Shown piece by piece: positions 1 to 5,286 of a stretch of 5,286 nt of DNA (position 1 is the first letter of the stretch; every line of letters begins with the position of its first letter). This stretch comes from Phycisphaerales bacterium. Its GTDB lineage: Bacteria > Planctomycetota > Phycisphaerae > Phycisphaerales > UBA1924. The notes below the pieces were generated by a model. The model was given only the letters and a program-made list of their open reading frames with translations, was not told the DNA's origin and did no database searches. The position numbers and the translations under genes are program-made. The stretch lies in contig JAUXUZ010000135.1 in assembly GCA_030680655.1 (NCBI GenBank), positions 1-5,286 of the forward strand, read 5' to 3'.

Positions 1-803
1 AAGACCCGTTCATCGCCTTCGCGGGTAACGCGTTCGCGCTGCTGACGCTGCGGTCGCTGTACTTCACGATCGCGCCGTTCATGGGGCGTTTCCGCTTCCT
101 GAAGTTGAGCCTGGTCTTCATCATGCTCTACATCGCGTTCAACACGCTCTTTTATCACCAGAGCCGCCGCCCGGCCGAGGTGACCCTTGGGGTGGTGTGC
201 GGCGTACTGCTGACGGGTGTGCTGGCGTCGGTGCTGGTGAACAAGCGGCGCGGCTCCGCGTCGTCTCCTCCGCTCTCACTTGACGCGGTGCTGGACCCTG
301 CCCACCCCATCCCCTCGGTCCATCCGCCGCATGCTTCTGCGCGGTACGACTATCGCCCAGCGCCGATCGACGACCTCGCCGAAGCGGCGGCGGCGACGAA
401 GCGGAACTTCCGCAAGGTGTGCATCCTCATCGCCGGGACGGCGGTGATCATCTTCGGCATCATCATCGCGCCGCTGCCGGGCCCCGGGCCGACGGTCCTG
501 GTGCCGATCGGCATCGCGATCCTGGCGACGGAGTTCCTCTGGGCCAAGCGTCTGCTGGACCAGCTCAAGGAGCAGGGCAACCGGCTCGCCCGGTCAACCG
601 ACCGGTTCTCGGAGAAGATCCCGGTCTGGGTAGTGTGGCTGGCGGTTGCGGCCTGGCCGTGCATCTGGGGCAGCTTGTGGTGGCTGCTGAAGAACCACGA
701 CCACAAGAAGCTCGCGGCGGTCGTGCTGGCGACGGCGTGCGGCACGTCGTTCCCGTTTGCGATCTGGGCGTGGCGGAAGCTGCGGAAGAAGAAGCAAGGC
801 TGA
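1..803 (+). CDS. TerC/Alx-family membrane transporter fused to a C-terminal PGPGW membrane domain (5' end outside window)
   Basis: The reading frame is open from position 3 to the TGA at 801-803, giving 266 visible residues; the N-terminal part lies before the window. The first visible residues, DPFIAFAGNAFALLTLRSLYF without its last residue, match the conserved late motif of TerC proteins (DPF...N.FA.L.LRSLYF), followed by two hydrophobic helices at about 35-50 and 61-79. TerC/Alx proteins are inner-membrane transporters; characterised members export Mn2+ (E. coli Alx, B. subtilis MeeF/MeeY), so metal export is inferred by family. A Pro/Ser-rich linker (about 81-130) leads to a second module at about 134-230. 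It carries PLPGPGPTVLVPIGIAILA and then TEFLWAKRLL, the hallmark of the PGPGW family (PF09656) of small membrane proteins of unknown function. More hydrophobic helices follow, then a basic tail ending RKLRKKKQG. The ATG at 81 is internal to the TerC domain and is not the start. It converges on pyrH with 22 bases between the stops. Confidence 0.88.
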   Translation, partial: DPFIAFAGNAFALLTLRSLYFTIAPFMGRFRFLKLSLVFIMLYIAFNTLFYHQSRRPAEVTLGVVCGVLLTGVLASVLVNKRRGSASSPPLSLDAVLDPAHPIPSVHPPHASARYDYRPAPIDDLAEAAAATKRNFRKVCILIAGTAVIIFGIIIAPLPGPGPTVLVPIGIAILATEFLWAKRLLDQLKEQGNRLARSTDRFSEKIPVWVVWLAVAAWPCIWGSLWWLLKNHDHKKLAAVVLATACGTSFPFAIWAWRKLRKKKQG

Positions 804-825
804 TCGGCCTCACCCGGCACGGTTC

Positions 826-1596
826 TCACGCATTCGAAACGACCGTTCCGACCCGCTCGCCGGCGACGACGCGCTTGATGTTGCCCGGCGTCTTGTAGTC
901 GAAGACCACGATGGGGATCTTCCGCTCCTGGCACATGGCGAAGGCGGTCATGTCCATCACGGCCAGGTTCTGGTTCATGGCGTCGCGGTAGGTGATGCGG
1001 TCGAGCTTCTTCGCGGTGGGGTCCTTGCGCGGGTCGGCGGTGTAGACGCCGTCGACCTTGGTGGCCTTGAGGATCACCTGGCAGTCGAGCTCGCTGGCGC
1101 GCAGCGCTGCGCAGGTGTCGGTCGTGCAGAAGGGGTTGCCGGTGCCGGCGACGAGCACGACGATGCGGCCCTTCTCAAGATGGCGCAGCGCCCGCCCGCG
1201 GATAAACGGCTCGGCGACCGCCTTGACGTCGATTGCGCTCATCACGCGGACCTCGAGCCCGTGCGACTTGAGGGCTTCCTTGAGCGCCATGCCGTTGATG
1301 ATCGTCGCCAGCATGCCCATGTAGTCGGCGGTCGCCTGGTGGATGGTCCCCAGCGTGGCGAGCTGCGCCCCGCGGATGAAGTTGCCGCCGCCGATGACGA
1401 TCGCGATCTGCGCACCCAACGACGCGGCGAGCTTGATCTCGCCCGCGATCAGGTCCATTTCTTTGTTGTCCAGTCCACCGCCGGCGCCCGATGCGCCGAG
1501 CGACTCTCCTGAGAGCTTCAGCAGGACTCTCTTGTACGGCCCTGTGGATGCAACGGGGGTGGGGGCTGCAGGAGTGGCTGTTTGGGTGGGTGGCAT
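826..1596 (-). CDS. pyrH: UMP kinase (uridylate kinase)
   Basis: Cytoplasmic UMP kinase, converting UMP + ATP to UDP + ADP in pyrimidine nucleotide synthesis. The protein is 256 residues from the ATG at 1596, close to the usual 235-250, and belongs to the amino acid kinase fold. Visible motifs are KLSGES (27-32, phosphate binding), GGGNFIRG (69-76), DYMGMLATIINGMAL (91-105), GTGNPFCTTDT (151-161) and KATKVDGVYTADPRKD near the nucleotide-binding region. All key motifs are intact, so the gene should be functional. The frame stays open upstream to a GTG at 1689, but that stretch is almost pure Pro/Ala/Thr low complexity. I chose the ATG at 1596, which still leaves a Pro/Thr/Ala extension of about 20 residues before the conserved YKRVLLKLSGES. 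No Shine-Dalgarno sequence precedes it. The usual bacterial neighbours tsf and frr are absent: one side is a convergent terC-like gene, the other a divergent gene, so pyrH is probably transcribed alone. Confidence 0.96.
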   Translation of the reverse strand: MPPTQTATPAAPTPVASTGPYKRVLLKLSGESLGASGAGGGLDNKEMDLIAGEIKLAASLGAQIAIVIGGGNFIRGAQLATLGTIHQATADYMGMLATIINGMALKEALKSHGLEVRVMSAIDVKAVAEPFIRGRALRHLEKGRIVVLVAGTGNPFCTTDTCAALRASELDCQVILKATKVDGVYTADPRKDPTAKKLDRITYRDAMNQNLAVMDMTAFAMCQERKIPIVVFDYKTPGNIKRVVAGERVGTVVSNA

Positions 1597-1761
1597 CGGG
1601 TGCAGGGTAGAACCGGGCGAGGGCGTTGGAGCAGGGGGAGCATGAAGGAGGGGTGGAGGCACGTCGGGCAATTGTCTAGCTGGAGGCACGGGGCGCGGGT
1701 CTTTGTGCCGCGCGTGGGGTGTTCACGTTCGCTTGGGTGCGGCGGGATGTACACTCAGTTG
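1597..1761. other. Divergent intergenic region between pyrH and the two-TM protein gene
   Basis: These 165 bases must hold the promoter for pyrH (leftward) and probably that of the rightward gene. The half next to pyrH is strongly purine-rich on the + strand (about 1618-1660), so the pyrH leader RNA would be C/U-rich and lacks a Shine-Dalgarno sequence. I found no convincing -35/-10 pair for pyrH. On the + strand there is one reasonable -10 hexamer just before the ATG at 1762 (separate entry). No inverted repeat, tRNA or terminator stands out. Confidence 0.6.
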
Positions 1762-1762
1762 A
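1728..1762 (+). promoter_or_regulatory. Possible promoter giving a leaderless transcript
   Basis: TACACT at 1750-1755 fits the sigma70-type -10 pattern TAnAnT except at one position. If its last T is at -7, transcription would begin at 1762, exactly on the A of the ATG. No Shine-Dalgarno sequence precedes that ATG, which agrees with leaderless translation. The -35 is weak: TTCGCT at 1728-1733, 16 bases upstream, matches only poorly. This is a pattern-based inference. Confidence 0.3.
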
Positions 1763-2628
1763 TGCGTCAGACCGGCCATCCAGCAGCTGAACCGCCCGAC
1801 GTAGCAGCCGTGGGCGGGCAGACCGGGCGGCGGGCTTGGCGATTGGTGGTGACGTTGCTGGCGGCCATGGCGGTCGGTGGGGGTACGTTCAAACTTGTGC
1901 TCGTCATGGTGCCGGGCGCCAGGCCCGAGAGGGTCTGGTCGGCGGCCGACGGCACGCCTCCTCCGAGCGAGTTCCTGTTCGTCATGTTCCCGATGGATGA
2001 CAACGTTGCGCTCTACGACGCGCCCGGTGGAAAGAAAGTGGGTCTGCTGAGGCGGGCGCTCGGCAACGACATCGGAGAACTGGCAAGCAGCCAGTGGATC
2101 GCGGTCCCGCCGGGCGGACCCGGCCAGGAGCGTTCCTTCGTGCGGGCGGAGGACCTTCGCTATCTGTCGGCGGCGGTCGCGGGGACGGCGCCGCCCGTGG
2201 CTGAGCTGCCGCTGGAACAGCGCGTGAACTACGTCGCAGCGCTGGCAGCGGCCTATCGATCGCGAGCTCCGCACGAGCGGCGGCAGGTCACGTATATGGT
2301 GCACTTGTCCTGCCCGGCAAACCTCGCTCGCGAGAGCGCTGTCAGCGGCGAGGGCCGGTACGTCAGCCTGGACTTGAAGTCGGGCAAGAACCGTCGCCAG
2401 TTCTTTGCCAGGGTCACCCCGGAAAAGGCTGTGCCACTTGCGATCGACCGGATCTCGGAGGGTTCGATGGTGTTCTACGCCGTGGTCCGTTGGATCGTGG
2501 CCGGGTGCCTAGCCGCCGTTGCTTTCGGACTGGTCGTCGTTGGGGCGGGGGGGGTGCGGCGCCGCCCAGCCCAAGGGCCAGCAACCCTCAAGCCACAGTT
2601 GATCTCCGGCGGGCCGGAACCACATTGA
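1762..2628 (+). CDS. Hypothetical protein with two membrane segments and a possible SH3-like extracytoplasmic domain
   Basis: I do not recognise this 288-residue protein. The N-terminal 23 residues are polar, then a hydrophobic segment at about 25-50 (WRLVVTLLAAMAVGGG...KLVLVMV) probably crosses the membrane. Residues about 71-137 could be a bacterial SH3-like fold: NVALYDAPGGKKVGLL, then QWIAV, then SFVRAEDLRYL, an order typical of SH3b domains. This is an impression, not a match I can test. A middle region (about 150-230) has no motif I know. A second membrane segment lies at about 238-263, followed by a basic stretch (VRRRPA) and a short Pro-rich tail, so both ends should be cytoplasmic by the positive-inside rule. 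Start: ATG 1762 is chosen because of a -10-like box 7 bases upstream; ATG 1747 (five residues longer) is the alternative, with GGCGGG directly abutting it and therefore a poor ribosome site. A run of eight G occurs at 2547-2554, inside the codons just after the second membrane segment. It may not be part of the downstream VWA block, from which 165 bases separate it. Confidence 0.75.
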   Translation: MRQTGHPAAEPPDVAAVGGQTGRRAWRLVVTLLAAMAVGGGTFKLVLVMVPGARPERVWSAADGTPPPSEFLFVMFPMDDNVALYDAPGGKKVGLLRRALGNDIGELASSQWIAVPPGGPGQERSFVRAEDLRYLSAAVAGTAPPVAELPLEQRVNYVAALAAAYRSRAPHERRQVTYMVHLSCPANLARESAVSGEGRYVSLDLKSGKNRRQFFARVTPEKAVPLAIDRISEGSMVFYAVVRWIVAGCLAAVAFGLVVVGAGGVRRRPAQGPATLKPQLISGGPEPH

Positions 2629-2677
2629 GCGGATGTGCGAACAGTGACATCGGTGGGCGGCGTCCGTGCGAGCCGCA

Positions 2678-2705
2678 GGAGGGGGCGGGGGGGCGGGGGG
2701 TGAGG
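2678..2705 (+). other. G-quadruplex-type G-tract upstream of the VWA gene
   Basis: The + strand reads GGA, then G5 (2681-2685), C, G7 (2687-2693), C, G6 (2695-2700), then TGAGG. Three long G-runs separated by single C bases can supply four or more blocks of three G, which meets the usual G-quadruplex pattern. It lies about 90 bases before the VWA start codon on the coding strand, so it could form in the DNA or, if transcribed, in the mRNA leader. Whether it does either is unknown; runs of G also arise by chance at this GC content. Confidence 0.55.
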
Positions 2706-2781
2706 AAACGAGGGAATCAGAGAGCTGATAGACTGTGCCACCTCTCGCGGGGGTTGGTGGCAGGAAGCCAAGTGTCGTCCG

Positions 2782-2791
2782 AAGGATGGAG
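2782..2791 (+). promoter_or_regulatory. Ribosome binding site of the VWA gene
   Basis: AAGGATGGAG lies two bases before the ATG at 2794 by its last base, with the AAGGA core (2782-2786) seven bases upstream. This purine-rich stretch supports the chosen start. It is the first start in the + strand block and the only one that is not a GTG in an overlap. Confidence 0.6.
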
Positions 2792-2793
2792 CC

Positions 2794-3876
2794 ATGACCT
2801 TCCCTCAAGACTCCGACAATCAGAGTCGCTTTGACGCAGCCTCCCCGACCCATGTCGCGGTGCTGGAGGCGGCGCTCGCGCCTGAGGGTCGCCGGCTGGC
2901 GAACGTTGACCCTGCGCGTGGGTGGGCGTTCCGGGTGAGCCGGGCGGGCCTGATTGGGCTCGGAGTCTCGTTGATCCTCCATTCACTGATCCTGACCGTT
3001 TTCGCTGTGGTGACGATCGCGAGCGGCGGCGGTGGTGGCCGTTCGCTGATTGGGGCCCCCGTTGAGGTCGCCATTGTCGATTCGGCGGAGGTAGTCTCGC
3101 TCAACGAAGGGCCGGTCACGGCCGATGCGCCGGGGGTTGACGAGGTCAAGGGGATGGTTGACCTGGCGCCGATGCCCGTTGTCAATGTGGCTGGCGGCAA
3201 CGGGCTGACCGACGCGGGCGACTTGGGCGGGAACATGGGGACGGGGCTTGGAGGCGCCGGGGCCGGGACGGGGATCGGCATCGGCGATGGTTCGGGGGGC
3301 TCCGGTGCGGGCGGGACGAGTTTCTTCGGGGTCGAGGCGCGCGGCCTTCGATTCGCGTTTGTCGTTGACGTCTCAGGATCGATGGACGGTGAGAAGCTCG
3401 ACTACCTCAAGCGGGAGCTGGCGAAAGCGATCGACCGTCTCGGCGAGACCGCGTCGTTTGTTGTGCTCTGCTTCGACAGCGAGACCCGGCCACTGATCGG
3501 CACGACGAAACTGCTGCCGGCGATCGGCAAGAACAAGAAGTCGGCGCTCGAGGCGATCGGCGCGCTGCGGGCCGGCGGAGGGACCGAACCGATGCCCGCG
3601 CTGAGCGCTGCGCTGCGCAACCGCCCCAGGCCCGACGCGATCTACTTCATGACGGACGGTCTCTTTGACGCCACAGTCGTCGAGAGCCTGCGCGGTGAGC
3701 TCAGGGGCGGGCGGAACGTGCCCGTTCACTGCATTTCCTTCATCGACCGATCGAGCGAGGCCTTGATGCGTCGGATCGCCCAGATGTCCGACGGCTCGTA
3801 TACGCACGTTGACGGCACGGGCACTCCGCCGGCGCGAAACGGCCTACCGCCGGGGGGTGGGAGGCGCCGCCCGTGA
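2794..3876 (+). CDS. Membrane-anchored VWA-domain protein with TonB/TolA-like N terminus
   Basis: 360 residues. Residues 1-48 are polar and probably cytoplasmic. One membrane helix at about 50-76 (GLIGLGVSLILHSLILTVFA) resembles the N-terminal anchor of TonB/TolA-type proteins, which often contain a SLxLHxxLL pattern. Residues 80-133 are an extended acidic stretch, and 134-175 a Gly-rich linker (GGNMGTGLGGAGAGTGIG and following). FFGVEARG leads into a von Willebrand A domain at about 185-340. Its metal-ion-dependent adhesion site looks complete: DVSGS (D192, S194, S196), T264 in GGGTEP and D288 in MTDG. Such domains bind a divalent cation and a protein ligand; here the domain would lie outside the inner membrane. 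The C terminus is Gly/Pro/Arg-rich with no wall or membrane anchor. Its TGA overlaps the GTG of the next gene by four bases (GTGA, 3873-3876), indicating translational coupling. The partner and role are unknown; a part in an envelope complex is inferred. Confidence 0.9.
   Translation: MTFPQDSDNQSRFDAASPTHVAVLEAALAPEGRRLANVDPARGWAFRVSRAGLIGLGVSLILHSLILTVFAVVTIASGGGGGRSLIGAPVEVAIVDSAEVVSLNEGPVTADAPGVDEVKGMVDLAPMPVVNVAGGNGLTDAGDLGGNMGTGLGGAGAGTGIGIGDGSGGSGAGGTSFFGVEARGLRFAFVVDVSGSMDGEKLDYLKRELAKAIDRLGETASFVVLCFDSETRPLIGTTKLLPAIGKNKKSALEAIGALRAGGGTEPMPALSAALRNRPRPDAIYFMTDGLFDATVVESLRGELRGGRNVPVHCISFIDRSSEALMRRIAQMSDGSYTHVDGTGTPPARNGLPPGGGRRRP
3859..3864 (+). promoter_or_regulatory. Ribosome binding site inside the VWA gene, deciding a GTG start
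   Basis: GGGAGG ends eight bases before the GTG at 3873. It lies within the last codons of the VWA gene and supports GTG 3873 as the start of the next gene, in the GTGA stop/start overlap. Confidence 0.6.
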
Positions 3877-5213
3877 CATTCGCTTGCCTGGCCCTTGTCG
3901 TGATGATGATGGTGCAGCCCGGGAGCGGAACGCCCGCGGTCGCGCCGTCGCCCCAGCCGCAGAGCTCGGTGCAGCAGCGTGGCCACGCGCAGCCGCTGAG
4001 CGGCGAAGTGGCGGGCGCGTCGTTCGCCGGGTTGTTTCTCAAGTCGTCGGCCGACGATCCGGGCCGGCTCATCGCGTGGGACCGCGTGCGGACTGTTGAC
4101 GGGCCGGGCAAGGCGATGACCGCCCCGTTTCAGGCCATTGGCGACTCACTGATGCGAGCACGCACTCGCCTTGAACGTGGCGACGACTGGCTCGCCGACC
4201 AGGTGATCGATCCACTGTACAGGAGCGTGGTCGAGAGCGATGAGGGGTTCGCCGGTCCTTCGGGGATGCTGCTGGCCGAGTGCGCCCTGCGCTCGTGCCT
4301 GGGGCGCCGGGCTCAGGCGGGGGCGACGCTGGCATGGCTCCAATGGTCTACCGCTGTGCAGTTACGGCCGAGGGACGCCGGACCGGGTGGGAAGGCCGAG
4401 GGCAGGCCGCCTCAGTGGCTGGGAGGGTCCACGGACCTGCCGTCGATCATCGACCCATCGACTGGTCTATGCCCGCAACTGCCACCGATCTTCCCGCACG
4501 GGAGCGCATCGTCGATCGGCACACTGCGCGTGCTTACACGGTCGGCAGAGTTAGAGCGGCTGACCGCCGCCGATGCGCCCTCGCGTGCCCTGGCAGCCGC
4601 CTATTCGCTGGCGGTGCGGATCGCTGCTGGGGACATCCAGCCCGGCGAGAGCGTCGCCCTGCCCGACCCTTCGAGTGACGCTGAGCGTCTGGTGATTGAC
4701 GTAGTGGCGGCCCAGACCGCCCCGAGCGAGCCGATGCGTGCGGCACGCCAGCGCCTGCAGAAACGGATCGAGTCGATCCAGCGTGACGCGGAGACGCGCG
4801 AGTCCAGCGACGAGCCGGGCTCGGCGCCCGACCGCTCATGGCAGCGTGCGTGGCTGCACGCCGCCGTGGGGCGCTCGATGCTCGCGGAGGATCAGCCGGC
4901 GGTACGCCAGCAGGGGATGATCGAGCTTCTGCACGTGCCGGCGATCGACGGGGGCACCCAGCCGTGGCTTGCGGCAACGGCGCTCTTGGATGTGATCGAT
5001 CAGCTCCGCCGCGACAACGTGGGCGAGATCAACGACGCGGCGATCAAGGCGCTCACGAGCGAACTGACCGCGCGGTTCGGGATCGACCCGCTTCCGTTTG
5101 AACCGCCGGTTCCGCCCGCCGCCCCTGTGGAACAGCCGCTGGCACCCGCGCCCGCCGTGCCGACCGAACAACCGATGGCTCCGCAATCCCCACCCTCCAA
5201 GGAGGCTCCGTGA
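3873..5213 (+). CDS. Putative secreted or membrane-attached alpha-helical protein with Pro/Ala-rich C-terminal tail, function unknown
   Basis: 446 residues, not recognised. The N terminus (TFACLALVVMMMVQPGSG) is a short hydrophobic stretch without the usual basic start; it may be a signal peptide, and there is no clear lipobox. A low-complexity Pro/Gln/Ser segment (about 20-43) follows. Residues about 44-78 (GEVAGASFAGLFLK, then GRLIAWDRVRTVDGP) look like a small beta unit. Residues 85-165 and 225-400 are rich in Ala, Leu and Arg, with spacing that suggests helical repeats of TPR-like character, but no consensus repeat is clear. A Pro/Gly-rich insert (165-215) with two cysteines nearby separates them. 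Residues about 407-446 form a Pro/Ala tail with the hexapeptide EQPLAP (420-425) repeated as EQPMAP (432-437). GTG start supported by GGGAGG eight bases upstream and by the four-base overlap with the VWA gene. The next gene overlaps its stop in the same way, so it is the middle member of an operon. Role as a periplasmic partner of the VWA protein is inferred from position only. Confidence 0.85.
   Translation: MTFACLALVVMMMVQPGSGTPAVAPSPQPQSSVQQRGHAQPLSGEVAGASFAGLFLKSSADDPGRLIAWDRVRTVDGPGKAMTAPFQAIGDSLMRARTRLERGDDWLADQVIDPLYRSVVESDEGFAGPSGMLLAECALRSCLGRRAQAGATLAWLQWSTAVQLRPRDAGPGGKAEGRPPQWLGGSTDLPSIIDPSTGLCPQLPPIFPHGSASSIGTLRVLTRSAELERLTAADAPSRALAAAYSLAVRIAAGDIQPGESVALPDPSSDAERLVIDVVAAQTAPSEPMRAARQRLQKRIESIQRDAETRESSDEPGSAPDRSWQRAWLHAAVGRSMLAEDQPAVRQQGMIELLHVPAIDGGTQPWLAATALLDVIDQLRRDNVGEINDAAIKALTSELTARFGIDPLPFEPPVPPAAPVEQPLAPAPAVPTEQPMAPQSPPSKEAP
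5199..5205 (+). promoter_or_regulatory. Strong ribosome binding site deciding the GTG start at 5210
   Basis: AAGGAGG is a near-perfect complement of the 16S rRNA 3' end. It lies in the last sense codons of the preceding gene (Lys-Glu-Ala), four bases before the GTG at 5210. It is the strongest evidence that a gene begins here. Confidence 0.75.
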
Positions 5214-5286
5214 TCAATGCATTGCTCCCGCTCCTGTTCCTGCAAGACGGCTCCGGCGCTGCGCCGGCGGCGACCTCACGGTCGCT
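5210..5286 (+). CDS. Start of a third gene of the VWA block, hydrophobic N terminus (3' end outside window)
   Basis: Only 25 codons are visible. Starting at GTG 5210 the protein reads MINALLPLLFLQDGSGAAPA and continues ATSRS to the window edge, with no stop. A perfect-looking ribosome site lies four bases upstream, and the start overlaps the previous stop as GTGA (5210-5213), the same arrangement as at 3873. The N terminus is a hydrophobic stretch of about ten residues followed by a Gly/Ala/Pro/Ser-rich segment, as in a signal peptide or the first segment of an exported or membrane protein. The nearby ATG at 5217 is in another frame and gives an Arg/Cys-rich peptide that looks unreal. Because the first gene of the block has a TonB/TolA-like anchor, a TolQ/ExbB/MotA-type proton channel would make sense here, but nothing visible proves it. 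Confidence 0.65.
   Translation, partial: MINALLPLLFLQDGSGAAPAATSRS

Larger units (their letters stand above)
2629..2793 (+). other. Intergenic region and 5' leader of the VWA gene block
   Basis: 165 bases with no credible gene. It holds a very dense G-tract (2678-2705, separate entry), a weak imperfect hairpin (GCGGC 2657-2661 with GCCGC 2672-2676, no following T run, so not a clear terminator) and a strong ribosome site at its right end. TAGACT at 2729-2734 resembles a -10 box but has no -35 partner at the right distance. The region is long enough to contain a promoter for the block. Confidence 0.5.

Noticed and set aside
804..825. Bidirectional terminator between the convergent terC-like and pyrH genes
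   Set aside because: The 22 bases contain no inverted repeat with a T run; no intrinsic terminator can be supported here.
757..1512. Long open frame on the + strand opposite pyrH (251 codons)
   Set aside because: It lies antisense to a clearly conserved UMP kinase; its residues are dominated by Arg, Ala, Asp, Gly, Val and His as expected for a GC-rich shadow frame, with no motif.
1518..1754. Pro-rich minus-strand frame overlapping the pyrH leader
   Set aside because: It overlaps the 5' end of pyrH in another frame, is low in complexity and has no ribosome site; best seen as a by-product of the C/T-rich leader.
1582..1761. Upstream extension of the two-TM protein to position 1582
   Set aside because: The extra residues are Gly/Arg/Trp-rich with no domain and would overlap the pyrH 5' end; a start at 1762 or 1747 is more natural.
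2657..2676. Hairpin GCGGC/GCCGC after the two-TM gene as a terminator
   Set aside because: Only five base pairs with a ten-base loop and no T run; common by chance at this GC content.
2729..2734. TAGACT as a -10 box for the VWA block
   Set aside because: It matches the hexamer partly but no TTGACA-like sequence lies 16-18 bases upstream, so I did not list it as a promoter.
2509..2986. Minus-strand frames across the 2629-2793 gap
   Set aside because: They are Pro/Arg/Ala-rich, run antisense into two real genes and lack ribosome sites.
3726..3986. His-rich minus-strand frame (HHHHH stretch)
   Set aside because: It is the complement of the Val-Met-rich signal region of the exported protein; not a real metal-binding peptide.
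5253..5267. Perfect inverted repeat CCGGCG-CTG-CGCCGG
   Set aside because: It sits in Gly/Ala/Pro codons at the start of the last gene, where such GC repeats are expected; it is too short and lacks context to call regulatory.

Overview
The window is about two-thirds G+C. It carries six protein-coding genes, two of them cut by the window edges, and no RNA gene, mobile element or CRISPR array that I can see. The best guess for the source is a planctomycete, probably of the Phycisphaerae. The grounds are the high GC, the orphan pyrH (no frr or tsf beside it), the glycine-rich TonB/TolA-like membrane anchor fused to a von Willebrand A domain, and the many lineage-specific secreted or membrane proteins. 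This is inference from style, not from a marker gene.

Layout. Positions 1-803 (+) hold the 3' part of a TerC/Alx-family membrane transporter gene fused to a C-terminal PGPGW membrane domain. It converges, with 22 bases between stop codons, on pyrH (UMP kinase, 826-1596, -). A 165-base intergenic region (1597-1761) separates pyrH from a divergent gene at 1762-2628 (+) for an unrecognised protein with two membrane segments and a possible SH3-like domain between them. A second 165-base gap (2629-2793) with a dense G-tract leads to a tightly packed block on the + strand: a membrane-anchored VWA protein (2794-3876), a putative secreted or membrane-attached protein with a Pro/Ala-rich tail (3873-5213), and the start of a third gene (5210 to the window end). 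Both junctions in this block are four-base GTGA overlaps with a Shine-Dalgarno sequence inside the upstream gene, so the three genes are probably translated as one coupled unit.

Functional reading. The TerC fusion (probably metal-ion, likely Mn2+, export) and pyrH (pyrimidine nucleotide synthesis) look like independent genes. The VWA block is the most interesting part. A VWA domain with an intact metal-binding site is held outside the membrane on a glycine-rich stalk after a TonB-like anchor, and is coupled to an exported partner and a third protein with a hydrophobic N terminus. This suggests an uncharacterised cell-envelope assembly. The third gene could be a TolQ/ExbB/MotA-type channel, but only 25 codons are visible and that identity is a guess.
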